Assembly: GCA_033063855.1 (NCBI GenBank)
Contig: CP093829.1
Location: 23,405,537 to 23,469,536 of the forward strand
Source of the DNA: Smittia aterrima
Lineage: Eukaryota > Arthropoda > Insecta > Diptera > Chironomidae
Reading direction: 5' to 3'
DNA: 64,000 nucleotides
Both the position numbers and the translations under genes were made by a program. Under the pieces are notes generated by a model that saw only the letters and a list, made by a program, of their open reading frames with translations, ran no database searches and was not told the origin of the DNA. This document shows, piece by piece, positions 23,596 to 36,107 of this stretch. Position 1 is the first letter of the stretch. Each line of letters begins with the position of its first letter.

Positions 23596-24801
23596 TTATT
23601 TCCCTCTTGGTTGAACCATTTCAAGGGCTGAGAGACTTTGGTTAGCGTCGGATGACTTGTACCAAAGTGTTTCGTTTGATAAGTTCTCAGCATAAACTTT
23701 TCTAAGAACTTGAAGGACTTGAGATTGAATTGAGTCGACTTGGTGCAAAGGAGTGTAACCATCGATAGACGAACGTGCAATCGTAATCAACGTTGGAGGT
23801 TTCTTTATGTTCCTAAGAAACTTTTCTAGTTTCGCAATTAAAACTTTGATTTCTTCATCTGAGGATTCGTGATGTGGAAGTTGATGCTCATCATCATCGC
23901 AAGTGCAACCAGCATCGTTCACAAGAAACCAATCGATTTCATAAATTGAATAGTTATGAACTAGACAATCAATCAACTCTCGAACAAGTTCGAATTTCTC
24001 ATTTAACGATGGATCTTTGTTCTTGAACTTCTCGAGTGAACCATTCTGCGCCATGTGTTGAAAAATGGTTTCGAAGAAATCGAGCTGTCGGTTTCTCTCA
24101 TTCACGTAACTCGCAACTGATTCGAGATCATTTAAGTCATAAGACTTGTCAATCGTGTAAATCTTTCTTAACTTATCATAAGTTTCAGCTTTCGGGTAAA
24201 TTGAGAGGAAGGGATTGAGTGTACTGAAGTAATCAAGATCGATATCAAGGATCCAATGATTGTCAATTACAAGCTCATCTAAAGGCTCATCAACTTCTGA
24301 AACATGAACCGTCACAGTCTTTTTGTTCTCCATTGACGTCTCAACTTTGAATCCTCCGTCAGAGAGAAAGTAATCCAGAGACGAACTGACACAGATCTTC
24401 CCATCACTTTCGCCTACAGAAAACTTGTGATGACCATTTGTAATTTGTCTTGCCCACGGCGGACGTATCCAAGCTACTTCATTTAAGTGTTGAGCGAATA
24501 ACATCGGCACAATCCAATTCTCAATGCTCAGACTTTCGAGAAGATTTTTCCGATCGAAAATTGTTTTCGCCGGCATCTGCCTTGGAACACACATATCTGG
24601 ATGCGAATCGAAGTGTATCATTAGATTATCTTGAAACGGCAAATATCGATTGGCGAGGGCTGGTAACAATAACTCCAGCACGTCATTATGATTCTCTGTT
24701 ATGAAAACAGGGATTTTGGTAAACATTCGGCTTTTTATATTGTTGACTTTTGTCGTTGACGTTGAGGGCTGCAAACATGGCTGCGTAGATGACGACGACA
24801 T
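23596..24801 (-). CDS. UPF0489 family protein (C5orf22 homologue)
   Basis: This 401-residue protein belongs to the UPF0489 family. Its members are conserved from plants to animals, have no firmly established biochemical role, and are thought to share an arginase/deacetylase-like fold. Family hallmarks visible here are IPVFITENHNDVL near the N-terminus, LMIHFDSHPDMCVP, NWIVPMLFAQHLNEVAWIRPPWA, a WILDIDLDYFST block and TIARSSIDGYTP near the C-terminus. The Asp/His clusters (HFDSHPD, DIDLDYF) would suit a metal site; that is inference. The coding part is a single exon. A 5' UTR intron is likely (donor at 24878, acceptor ending at 24809), so the ATG at 24801, 7 nt into the exon, is preferred over an intronic in-frame ATG at 24831. 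The stop codon overlaps an AATAAA. The gene is tail-to-tail with Tgi, whose own AATAAA lies near 23561. Confidence 0.9.
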   Translation of the reverse strand: MSSSSTQPCLQPSTSTTKVNNIKSRMFTKIPVFITENHNDVLELLLPALANRYLPFQDNLMIHFDSHPDMCVPRQMPAKTIFDRKNLLESLSIENWIVPMLFAQHLNEVAWIRPPWARQITNGHHKFSVGESDGKICVSSSLDYFLSDGGFKVETSMENKKTVTVHVSEVDEPLDELVIDNHWILDIDLDYFSTLNPFLSIYPKAETYDKLRKIYTIDKSYDLNDLESVASYVNERNRQLDFFETIFQHMAQNGSLEKFKNKDPSLNEKFELVRELIDCLVHNYSIYEIDWFLVNDAGCTCDDDEHQLPHHESSDEEIKVLIAKLEKFLRNIKKPPTLITIARSSIDGYTPLHQVDSIQSQVLQVLRKVYAENLSNETLWYKSSDANQSLSALEMVQPRGK

Positions 24802-24808
24802 TACGAAT

Positions 24809-24878
24809 CTAAAAATAGTATCCCACAACAATCGCTACATTAGATCGAATGACAATCAAAACACAAATAGACACTTAC
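24809..24878 (-). other. 5' UTR intron of the UPF0489 gene
   Basis: On the minus strand the donor GGATC|GTAAGT (24878) and the acceptor TATTTTTAG (ending 24809) define a 70-nt intron, typical of this genome. It lies just upstream of the chosen start codon. Confidence 0.6.
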
Positions 24879-24901
24879 GATCCGCGTAAATATTTCTGAG
24901 A

Positions 24902-27900
24902 AATTGCTCACTCTGAGCAACCAGAGAAAAAGCTTCGCCTACGAGCTTTTACGCATTGAGTTTCTTCTTTCTACACCCACGATTTCATTACTCAGTAATC
25001 TAACAATAGCTTTAGTGGGATAAATTTAGAAGCCTCGAGGAAACGAGGAAACTTTATTTTCATTAAGCTCGCAGCTGTGGGAGAATTTCAATAATGCAAG
25101 GACTTCTCGTGCAAAAACGTTGACAGACTAAGTCACGTGCAAAGTCTATTATTGACATTATTTAATCTCCCTACGCTTGAGCAAACTACAAACGTGCAAG
25201 GGTTTTCTTATGATACTCAATTGAATTGAAGGCAATTCCGAAGTAGTTCGACCGATTTTCCAAAACGTCAAGCTTTGTATTAATCCGTCGGAAAGTCGTT
25301 TCAAGCCCACGAATTGAGTTCATTGGGTTTATGGCCCACACAGCAATCTCCATTGAGCTTATCACGCGACATTACCATTATTGGGAGTTGGAACTGCTCA
25401 ATTTGATACTTCGCATCTTCCAAGTTGTTGCTACAGTTTAAAATTAAGATTCTCAACATCTTGCGGGGGCTCGCAATAAACTTCATTACGCACGAATCGA
25501 CTCCCAAGCGTGAAACTTGTGCGAAAGGTTTCGATATCATCGTTCTTCGACACGATTTTCATATTTTTTGTTACGTTTTCATAAGTAGGACAACGACAAG
25601 GGAAAGGATTTGCGCGACAGTTGCTGTAAACGCCTACGCTTTACGATTAACATTTACAACTTTTTCAAGGACGGAAATAATTTTTAAAGCTTTTCGGGAT
25701 GCGTCACTCTCGTTGTTTTCGTCCAAAGCACTTTCTTTCTTTATGACCAAACTAGATGAGTTGGTCTTTGTAACCGAAGCGTTGTTTGTTTGAATAAATT
25801 GTAGCAAAATATTTTTTTCGATATTTGTTGTTTGTCTCAGGAGAAGCGACGTGGGCAAATAAAGTTCGCTAAACTCGGGGAAATGAAATTTGCTCTACAT
25901 TTTATTGTTATCGGTCGATCAAAACGTTCAAGTAAACAAAAGCAATCGTTGGTAGTAAGGAAGTCGGTTATTCTAAATTTAGAAGTTTAGATTGAGAATT
26001 GTCTTTGGTAAACGAACTCAAGAAGTGACATTGTTCTTAGAACAAACAAAATTACAATTCAGAGTGAACAAGAAATGTTTTCTTTCCGAAAAAAACCTTG
26101 AGAACAAATCGTCTTAATGAAATTTGCACACATCCACTCCACGAGTTTCATCAATCTCCGGGTTGTCGCGTAAGTTGAATGATTCGATGGCTCTTGCGGG
26201 ATGTTCAATGAATCTTGCGACTCTCGGTTGAATTTCGTAATTGGAAAGCTCGTGAAGGAAGAAAGTTTTGATAATTTATCAAAGAGCTCACTCGAGAGAC
26301 TCACGTGGAGTGAATTTATCAATAGCTTTGACTTTTTACGTCTTGAGAAGTCAAAGCTCTTGTTTTCAGGTCATGAAAGCTCTTCGAGTAATCGGTTTTA
26401 AAATCCGTCGATGAAGCGATTCAGACGTCTTTCGATTTGAATCTAAAATAGTTTTTCCATTATCACACAATCAGTCAGTTCACGCTGTTCGTTTCTTTTC
26501 ATTTTCATTGGATTTCGCTCACTCAAGCAAAGCTAAACATCTCAAGGTTCTCACACGAAGAGCTTTTTTCTCTTCACTCAAGGCAAAAGCTATTGAACTG
26601 TAAAAATTATGTAAATCGCGGCGACTCCTGATTTGTTCATCGTCACGAGATAAAGGAAAACAAATTCATAAATCACTGTGTCAGCTGTTGGCTGCAGCGA
26701 TAAAAGGAAAAGCAAGACATGTTAGCTCTCTCGCAAATGTGCAAGCGAGCGAAGCACTTATCGAGAAATTCAATTCTAATTTATTGCTTTGGCTGGTGAC
26801 TGCTTTCCACATGCCATTCCACCTGACAGCTTTCAACAACGAACATAATTGTATGGCCGATCAAGTGATTTCTCTCTCAACTGGAAGAGGAGGAAGGAGA
26901 AAGGAATTTTACCCTCGAAACTGAAGGAATAATCTGCGTCAGAGGAAAAGGCTTTTCTAAATTATTCAAACGATAAAGCAACATTGTGTTGATTTCATTG
27001 TCACGATAAAGAAAATAATATCAATTCTCACTCTCCCGCCCACTACGAAACGACCCGTAAAAGATTTTTTTTAACATCAACAGCAAGACTTGCGTCACTT
27101 GCTTCACGAGAAACAAATTAACAAAGCAAATAAATACTCGAAATTCGCGAGATTAGCCAATCTCAGTCATCTGCTCGGCTTTGATATGAAATTTTATCGT
27201 CTCTTCGGTTGTTTGACCGTTTGATTAAATCCCAGCGTCGTAATTAGATTGTTGTCAGTTTTTATTTGATTTGAAATACAATGCTCAACGCAAAGAGTGT
27301 TGTTCGATGAGGCGACAGACGAGAAGAGGAAGGCAATTGACATTGGATCACTACAATGAGTTTTCTTTCTCCGCATTTCATCAAATTGTTTGACCCAAAA
27401 AATGCGGAAACCACAAAACAAGTGAAGAAGAATCTTCGTAGTTTATTGATAAAGTTTTAGGGAAATTCTTGCCATCAGCAAATCCATTGGATTAACGTTT
27501 GGAATCACCGAAATGAAACTGGGGCGAAAATTCCGTTCAACTAGGTCAAATAGCATGGGCTGAGTTCTGAGGCTGTTCATTGAGATGATGACGAAGATGT
27601 TTATGTAGAACCTTTGATTTAATAATTAACGCTTCGTTATGAAGTGTTTATGAGAGAAAGTCAGTTCAATATTCGCTGATAAGATTAAAGAAATAATTAA
27701 GTTTCGTCGTTTTGTGATTACCGAAACGCGATGAGCTTTAGAAAGCTTCGCATTTTTGTTTCGTGAATGTTAATTTAACCTTCTTATCTCATAGCAAACA
27801 AAAAAACCTTTTCGTGATTTAATCACCAACGAATCTCTCGCCTCATGAACTTTTTCAGGTCATCTACCGGCAAATGTAAGCGTCAGCCGGCAGCAAATGT

Positions 27901-28800
27901 TTCCCTCGATTGTAATCAGCAAAACAGCAAAAAAAGAGGAAAATACAAAGTTCTCGTGCCTGTCGACAAACGGAAGACAATGCAATAGCACACGACGAGC
28001 GATAAGAGCTTTTATCAGAGGAATTTTCTCGTTTTTTGTTTACAAAGAAGTTAAAGAAATAATTGAACTTCTTACCGTCACTTCAGGAATACGACTTCTC
28101 TCTCGTACTTCGTTTGTACACCGCAATTAACACTTCACGTGACTTGCTACGAGTCTTGGGGTTTTTTGTTTGCGATTAAGTTTTGATTGCTCAAGCGACA
28201 CTTGAGAATGATTTTTCAAATGTTATCAACGTGATTTTATTTTCTGATTGGCTACACTTGATAAGAACAATTATCGCCAATAATTTCATTCAACCTCACA
28301 ATATTTCTGCCTTCGAGAGACTTCACTACACATTCAACTGCTCGCTGTGAACGATGAAAACAAACTAAAATATTTTTCCTGCGAAGAGAAGATCTGCGAT
28401 GAAGATTTTTATGCGCAATGACGGCATGGGAGATATTGGGTTGACAAAATCTCTTCCCTACAACAAATAAAGTGGAGCAGACAAGAAAGTTTTCGTGGTT
28501 GAACTCTGAAAACTTGTTGAAGGCTTCGATTTATTTTCATTTAGCTATTTTATTTCATTTTTTAGCTCATTATGTTCACATCATTGAATTCAAGTTTGAA
28601 ATAAAATTTTTATTTTACCGACGCGTAAGTTCTTTTGTTCAGCAATTAAACGAAATAAATAAAATAAACACAGTGAGACTTAAATCAGACGACAATCGAA
28701 AGTTCGGAGATTGAAAGCTCGAGCTTGGAATTGATAACACGACTTCAATCAAACTCCGACTCTTCATTACTTCAGTTCATTTTTAAAACTCGAACAGAAA
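24902..28800. other. Intergenic region, no gene recognised
   Basis: Only short, domain-less open frames occur, the longest at 25425-25793 (plus, 122 codons, low-complexity hydrophobic). The right end probably includes the Chd1 3' flank. Nothing else could be supported. Confidence 0.5.
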
Positions 28801-29038
28801 TTATAAAATCGATTTTTTTTTTCAAAAATAAAATCTACTTCAACTAAAATTAGATTTCCTGTCTTCTTACAAACTAATCGGGAGTTTGTTTTTGTAAGGA
28901 TGAGACTTCTTCACTTCTCAATCACACTTTAGAAAACTTCATTCAACATTCACGCCAATGAAAATCATGAAATTTGTTTTCAGAGAAGTTATTAAACTAA
29001 ATTATTATTTACAAGAAAATCAAATGCAAATCGATGAA

Positions 29039-32000
29039 CTACGTTGGTGGCCGTCTATCGTAGCTACGACTGTACTCGGGATAATATTCTGCTGGTAAGT
29101 GAGGATGATGACGCTCTCTGTAGCTTGGTGAGATTTCAGCTGGGTAGTAACCGTGAGTTGCGGCGTAATGACTACTTCCGTACGGTTGAGGTGGATAGTT
29201 GCGACTAAAGAAAAGATAAGATTGTAACAAAGTTTATAAAGAAACAAAATTGTTTTCCAACCTTTTCTTTACGCCAGATTCTCGTTCCCTTTCTCGATGA
29301 TACGAGCGACTGCTGTACTCATAACGATCTCGTTTGTGCTCGCTTGGATATCTGAAATTCAAATTTACCGTAAGCAACCCCTTGTAAAATTATGCTTTAG
29401 TTGTACAAACCTTTCTCTTGAATAACTTTCATAGCGGCCGTCTTGATAGGCACGTTGTGGTGTTGTTGGTGCACCACGGGCGGCACGTGATGAACTTCTG
29501 TTGTATTCGTCCCATTTCTTGTCACGGCTGCTGCCAAATCAAAACAAATGTTAGTTTAAATTTAAATATTTATTTTAAGAAGTTACCTTGATTCGCCAGC
29601 TAATCGTTTGTACTCTTTGGTATCATCGATCTCTCCTTCTTCTCGTTCTAAGCGGCGTTTACTGTACGACTCGGTTAAGTCATCATTGTTCATGCTATGA
29701 TCGTTTGATGAGAACTTATCGTAATGCTCCTCCGCTTTCTTGTCTTTCTTTTTCTTTTCTTTCTTGAGTTGCTTTTCGTTGCTATGATGATGATGATGGT
29801 GATGATGCTTCTCTTTCTTATCGAGCTTTGACGGTGATGCTTCGTCTTTGGTTCCATTCTCCTTTGCTTTCTCGTTTTTGTACATTTTGAAAAGCTTTGA
29901 AGCGTTGTCTTCAGTAAATTTCGAAACAAAATACCACAAATTGCTTCTCCACTCTTTGATCTTTCCCGGATCCTTGTGCTCAGCCAAACACTCGTCAATT
30001 CGATTACCAATTCGAAGTAGACATTCTCGTTTGTGATTGGCTTGATCTTCATGACTAAGGCCGTGTCCTCCGCGATCAAGAGCTTTCAGTGACTTTTTGA
30101 CTGGACGCATTTTCTCCTTACACTCGTTGAAGATATTTGGGTCTAGATCTCCGAGTACGTCGAGTGCTCTTGGTTCGCTGCTAGCTGTGAAATGCATCGG
30201 TTTGTTAGCTTCCTGCTTCTTTTTAGATTTTTTCGAATCTTTCTTTTTCTTTTTATCAACTCCGTTAGTTCCGTCATCATCGTGCTTCTTGTTCTCGTCT
30301 GCATCTTTCTTCGATTCTTTAAGCTTTCGTTGCCTCTTTTGCTTGACGTTCCCACGCTTGAGTACGACGTTCTTCTTGATAATCTTTAGCAAATATTCCG
30401 CTCTTGATTGTAAATGTTTTGCTTGAGGTTTCTTGTTATCGTTACTGAGAATTTTATCACCGAGATTGAGCGATGGATCCATTTTCATCGCTTCCCAACT
30501 ACCAATGCCGTATTGATAAATGCCACATAATAGCTTTGAATCGTCTTCTGCTCCCCAATCTTGATCGAAATTCGCAGACTTGGTTTTAATCTTCAACGTC
30601 CATTCAAGTCTTTCTTCAGCGGTGTTTGGCATGATTTCATCAAGAGGCGCTAACTCTTCTTCACAAGCCATAAGCGTTTTAGCATTGAATGAGACTCCAC
30701 CAAACTTAACACTGAACCCAGCACGAGCTCCACGTTTCTTTTCACTCGTTGAAGCTTGTTCTGGCTCTTTGTGTTCTACCAGGAATGTTGCGCAACGTTC
30801 TCTCAACATCTCTGCGATCTTTTTTAGTTCGTTCAATGGCTTCTCTTGTAGCTCAGCGTCGCAAGCAATTGCTTCAAGACGTTTGAGTGGAGCTGGGAAT
30901 TTCTTGTAGCTTCGAATAAACCGGCGAAGCTCAGTATCTGAGAAATTGGAAAACTTTTCTTTGAGCGGAGGTCTTCCACGTTTCTTAGGTCGTTCATCTT
31001 CGCTGTTATCTGAAGGTTCCTCGAAAATTTCCATCTCGTCTGACTTCTTTCGTTTCTTTCCTTTTTTGCTCTTTTCCTTTTCTTTGTCTTGACGTTCTTG
31101 CTCTTCCTGAAGAACTTGCTTGCGTTGACGTGGCGGAAGATAAAGATCCTCAATCTCCTTGTTTCTGTTGTCTTCTTCAACTTTTCTTCTTAAATTTTCT
31201 GGAATGATCATTTCCCAATCTTTAGCGTCATCAACCTCATCCGATTCGACTTTCACCTTTGGACTTGTCACAGCGACATTGTCTTCATCAAATGTGAAGC
31301 TTTGAACCTTAAATGAGCTTAAGAGTTCATCTCCAACCATCGTTGGATCTTCATTTCTTGTCTCAGCTCTTCGAAGAATCTCATCAATGTCGCACTTCAG
31401 CTCGTCGTCCCCGTCAACTTCATCCTTGAACAGTTCCTCAGCTCCGAACTTGAGAATCGCAGATAGTTCTTCCTTTGTAAAAGGATTAGCGCCGTTAACA
31501 TTTGCACCATTCTTATCGAGAACAGTTCTTCCCGTTGTGTCCATTCTTTGGATTACAAGATGATCCAAAACCATTTTCTGTTTCGCACGTTCAACAATCT
31601 CTTCTTCCACACTTCTCGCAGTTACAAAACGATAAATATTCACTTGATTCTTTTGTCCAATGCGATGAGCTCTTGCTTGTGCTTGAAGATCATTCTGAGG
31701 ATTCCAATCGCTGTCAAAAATGATGACAGTGTCAGCTGTTGCAAGATTAATTCCCAAGCCACCAGCTCGAGTACTTAAAAGAAAACAAAAGTCTTGAGAT
31801 CCATCAGCATTGAAATGATCCAACGCTTGCTTTCTCAATTCCCCTTTGATTGATCCATCAAGTCGTTGAAAAGAGAAATGACGCTTCGTCAAATACTCGG
31901 CGAGAATGTCTAACATTCGAACCATTTGAGAAAATATGAGAACACGATGTCCAGTTTCTTTCAGCCTACACAGCAACTTATCCAACAAGACCAGCTTCCC

Positions 32001-35000
32001 ACTTCCTTTGAGTAGCTCCTTCAACGCATCTTCTTGCGTCGGCTGTGGCTTCTCATCATCCATTGGTTTAGTTAGCAGTGCGTGATTACAGCATTTCTTG
32101 AGCTCGATGACGATATTTAAGAAAGTCGATGTTGAACCTTTACGGCCTTTGAGAAGCGCATTGAAATTTTTCGTGAGGATCCACTTGTAGTATTGCTTTT
32201 GGATAGTGGTCATCTCGACTCGAAGAATCTGCTCGACCTTTGCCGGAAGGCTTTTCTCTACATCTTTCTTCACTCGCCGCAAGATATAAGGCTCAAGTTC
32301 TTGATGGAGCTTTGCGTATCCTTTCTCCATAGCATTGCCGTGGACTTTCTCGAAATCTTCCCAAGTTGTGAATTTCTGTGGCATTATAAAATGAAGAAGA
32401 GCCCAAAGCTCCTTGAGGCTGTTCTGCAAGGGCGTGCCAGTGATAAGCAAGCGGTGGTTTGTGTTGAACTCTTTCAGCGCTTTGTACAAAAGCGAATCGT
32501 CGTTCTTCAGTCTATGAGCTTCGTCGACCAGTAAAGCAGCCCAGTTGATACAGCCAAGGAACATTTTGTCCTTCAAGAGAATCTCGTAAGTTGTGAGAAT
32601 TGCATTGAATTTCATTCGCTTTGTGCTTGAGAAGCTCCAGTCGTACTGGCGAATCATCTCACGACTCTGAACATCCCCGATGTAAGTAACAACGTTGAGG
32701 TCAGGAGCCCAAATTTGAAACTCTCGTTGCCAAGCTGTCATTGTCGACAGTGGAACTAAGCACAGGAATGGTCCGTAGAGTTGATGCGTTTTAAAGAGAT
32801 AGTAAAGGAAGCAGATTGTTTGAATTGTCTTTCCGAGGCCCATCTCGTCAGCTAGAATCACAGAATTCTCCTTACACCAGCTGAGATTCAACCAGTTCAG
32901 TCCTTGCAGCTGATAATCTCTTAGTACTAGTCCACGATCTAAGCCCATGTATTCAGGTTGTTTCTCAACTTTTAAGAACTTTGGTCGTCGCCGTAAAACG
33001 GAAGAGTGCGATGATGGTGTTGCTTTAGAAGCTTCTCGACTAAGGAATTCATCGATTTTCGTCTGCCACTTCCGTTGAACAAGCTTTGAGTCTTCCCAAG
33101 TTGACTCGGCATAGGGCAGCGACTCCCATTTGCAAAGGTAATCAATAGCTCCGTCAGCCTTTTCCTGTTGTGCAACAATTCTTTCGATAAAGTTGTAGCT
33201 CTTGAGCAGTTCTTGGTGAAGTTCTAACTGGCACTCATAATAGTCGATGTCTTCAGGATTTGCAGTTCGTCTCTTCCAAGCGTCAACTTCGTTTTCACGT
33301 TTAATGAAGTTTTCCAGCTTCTTAAGACCTTTCACCTTCTGTCGCTGAATAGATTCTTCAGACTCCCAAGTATTGTGGATGTGTGACCAGCCTTTCCACT
33401 TGATTAGAAAATGCTCTTCGGTCGCGTTCTTGTCATTCACATCGACACCTAAATTTGGATCACCTTTCTCTTCAACTGCATAAACAGTCGTCTCATTACC
33501 AGTAACGCCTTTCTTTCCTATTCGTTTACCAACGATCCTTTCAATCGTCTCGGTATTGTCGTCAGGTGTTATCGGTCGACTCTCTTCATTAATGTCAATG
33601 TCTACTAGATCTTCAGAGCCAGTCTGTTCGTCTTCGCTGGCTTCCTTATAACTGACAGTTTGATTGCCACGTCGTCGATCTGATGTCGCAACCCGTTTTT
33701 GTTTCCGACCATCGTGAACACTGTCGTCTGATGAATAATTCTTTTTTGCTTTGGGCTTCGGCACAGGCTTTTTGGCAGGCGGCTTTCTAACTGGTCTTGC
33801 AGACGATTCTTCCGAATCCTCTTCTGACTCCGACTCGGAAGTGTCTTTCCAACGACTTCTTGCTCTGGAAAGTTTAAGAATTTAGTTGAAAGCGAAGCAG
33901 ATTCTCAAGGATGACTCACGGTTTCTTTGTCTTTTTCTTTTGAGCTGCTGCTCGTTTCCTTGCAGCTTCCTTTCGTGCTCTCTGCTTCGCTGCTGCCACA
34001 TCCTCCTCCTAAAAACAGGAATATTTTTAGAAAATCATTGCAACTGAAGTTTTCCCGCCATAAACTCACGTCAATACTGCTTTTGGACGAACTAAATTCA
34101 TGATTATCTGAGTGCTTGCTAATTGCATCAGAATCATCTGGATCACTGTCTTCGGTTCCATTGTCATTGTGATACTGGCTAGCGGTGTTGTTGTTGCTTG
34201 TAATCGCCCCTGTTCTAGTATCATCGTCAGATCCCTCGTGCGATGAGTTCACAGCATCAGATTTGGAGCTTTTAGAAATGTTGTTTGTAGTTGATTGCTT
34301 TGCATTCTCATGCGTAGATTGATTAGAGCTAGAGCTTGACTCGGAACCACTGTTGGACTCACTACAATAACAAAAACCAGAATAAGAATCTCTAAATTGA
34401 ATCCACTGGTTGATGAGCTCAGGTTCTTGATTTAAATGATTCACTAACAATCATGAATCACTAAGCACTCTTTGTGGACTACTTGAAGGAACCTGAGCTC
34501 TGTTGCATCATCAGGATCCATCAACTCACCTCTCTGACTCTGAGGAGGAGTTACTTTTGCTTCCACTGCTACTCGATTCGTTGTCTGAATCACTCTTGTC
34601 GTTCTTCTCCTAAAATATAGAAGAGCAAGGCATTAGTATCAAATCACGATAGACACAGCACCATGAGCACCAGCTCCTGAACAACAAAAGCCGGTAAAAC
34701 TGCTAAAAATGGTATAAACTCTAAAGAAATTCCATATTTTCTAGTCAACTGGCTTGTATGAAAACTCAAGGAGCACATGGATCATCAACCACTTCAATGT
34801 GAGCTCGATTCCATTCAAAACAGCTGGAAATCTCTACTTGATCATGGATTCCATCAATAATTCCCGGATTTCCCTTGAAACAGTCTGATTTCTAAGATTG
34901 AAAATTTGAGAAAATTCTCGAAAAAGGTTAGAACGTTACGCAACACTTTTCACAGAAACGTCTGAGGCTCACCAGGAGCTGTCAGAGACACTAATTCCAG

Positions 35001-35526
35001 CATTTTGAGTAACTCAGAGTATGTTTTGATCGGAAAATCACAATAAATGTCAATGAAAACCAGCAATTCTTGAATGAAAGTCCACCTGGATCTTTGTGAG
35101 GAGCACTGAGAACAAAGAAAACTTCACTAGAAACAACGGGAAATGCTCAGAACTCGAGGTGGTGGTAGCTACAAGCTATAGAAGCAATCAAGACCTTCCA
35201 GTTTCACATCAAATTGCATAAACGACTCGTCAAAGAGTTGAACTCTAACTGCGCAATTGACCTAAAAGAGCAAGAAATCACAGGCACTGATGGAACTACT
35301 GGTGAAGTGAGTGGTTCACGATCTTCAAGCGATCAAATTCGATGTAAACAAATCAACTTTCGGTTCAATTTCGATGTAATTCTGATGTTTGGATCTCTTG
35401 AAAAACCACACCCGACACTTTGCTATCGACGCAATTGATGTTGCAGTGACCAGGAACAAAGGTAACGTTCACTGGGCTCATGGTTTTGCTTAATTATCGC
35501 TTTAGATTGATATTTACCTTGCTCAT
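29039..35526 (-). CDS. Chd1: Chromodomain helicase DNA-binding protein 1
   Basis: Chd1 is an ATP-dependent nucleosome spacing and assembly motor that acts on transcribed chromatin and binds H3K4-methylated tails. Eight coding exons join in phase: 35526-35518, 34609-34530, 34361-34070, 34008-33920, 33864-29587, 29530-29411, 29351-29262 and 29204-29039. The total is about 1707 residues (fly Chd1 is somewhat longer). Order of parts: Ser/Asp/Glu-rich N-terminus (1-210); tandem chromodomains (about 260-345 and 365-435, with HFLIKWKGWSHIHNTWE and LCKWESLPYAESTWE); SNF2 ATPase (about 470-960, with DEMGLGKTIQT, DEAH, GTPLQNS and ARAHRIGQ); SANT-SLIDE-type DNA-binding region (about 1170-1370); CHCT/DUF4208 domain (about 1375-1490); a run of eight His; and an Arg/Ser/Tyr-rich tail. 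Exon 1 encodes only Met-Ser-Lys and is the least certain part. The acceptor of exon 6 is a tandem NAGNAG. Confidence 0.95.
34610..35517 (-). other. Chd1 intron 1 (proposed)
   Basis: A 908-nt intron between the 9-nt coding piece of exon 1 and the first long acidic exon. It is much larger than the other Chd1 introns (55-170 nt) and may hold regulatory sequence. It contains one GAAACGTCTGAG copy (34955-34966), related to copies upstream of the gene. No coding potential was recognised. Confidence 0.5.
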
Positions 35527-36107
35527 TGTCTTTGCAAATTTCAAGTTCGTCAACTTTTTTGCTTCTGAGAATATTCATTCAATCTCGCTATCAAACAACA
35601 ATTCAATATCAACTTTTGCAAGATCCGCACTCGAGTTGTTTTAATTTCTTCTATTTTACTCAATATTTTAATTTGAAAATTATGAGGAAAATTTTCTTCC
35701 ACAGTTTGTCTCGATGTGATCGCCAATCTTTTTTCTTCTCCCTCTTTGCATTCGACTCTTGAAATTTTAAATCACATTTTGCCACTTCAAACTTGTAGCT
35801 CTCCAAGAAATTGCATTTTAGAATCACGAAAGATCAATTTATCTACAATTTTAACTTATTTTGATGATGTTAACTCTTCGCGTTCTCTCGTAGTTTTGAT
35901 TTTTTGATAGCAAATTCTTTTTATGCGAGGGAGATTTATGAAAACGTCTGAGCTCCGGCTTGATCCGGATTCCCGCACAAAATCCGGAAAAGAAATTTTG
36001 GAAAACGTCTGAGAGAATTTAAATTAACGGACAAAATTGGATTAAACAGTTATTTCTTAATTAAATCAAATTCTTTAATTTATTTCAATCTTTTAATGTT
36101 TATTTCA
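35527..36107. promoter_or_regulatory. Chd1 upstream region with repeated GAAAACGTCTGAG
   Basis: This 581-bp interval separates the Chd1 start from the end of the SLC5 gene, both on the minus strand, so it should hold the Chd1 promoter and the SLC5 3' flank. The 13-mer GAAAACGTCTGAG occurs twice (35940-35952 and 36001-36013). GAAAACGTCT also recurs twice upstream of baf. A function as a promoter element is inference. Confidence 0.4.

Noticed and set aside
24831..24831. Upstream in-frame ATG for the UPF0489 gene
   Set aside because: It lies inside a well-defined 5' UTR intron (24809-24878), so the ATG at 24801 is preferred.
25425..25793. 122-codon plus-strand open frame
   Set aside because: Hydrophobic, low-complexity translation with no motif and an opposing open frame over the same DNA.
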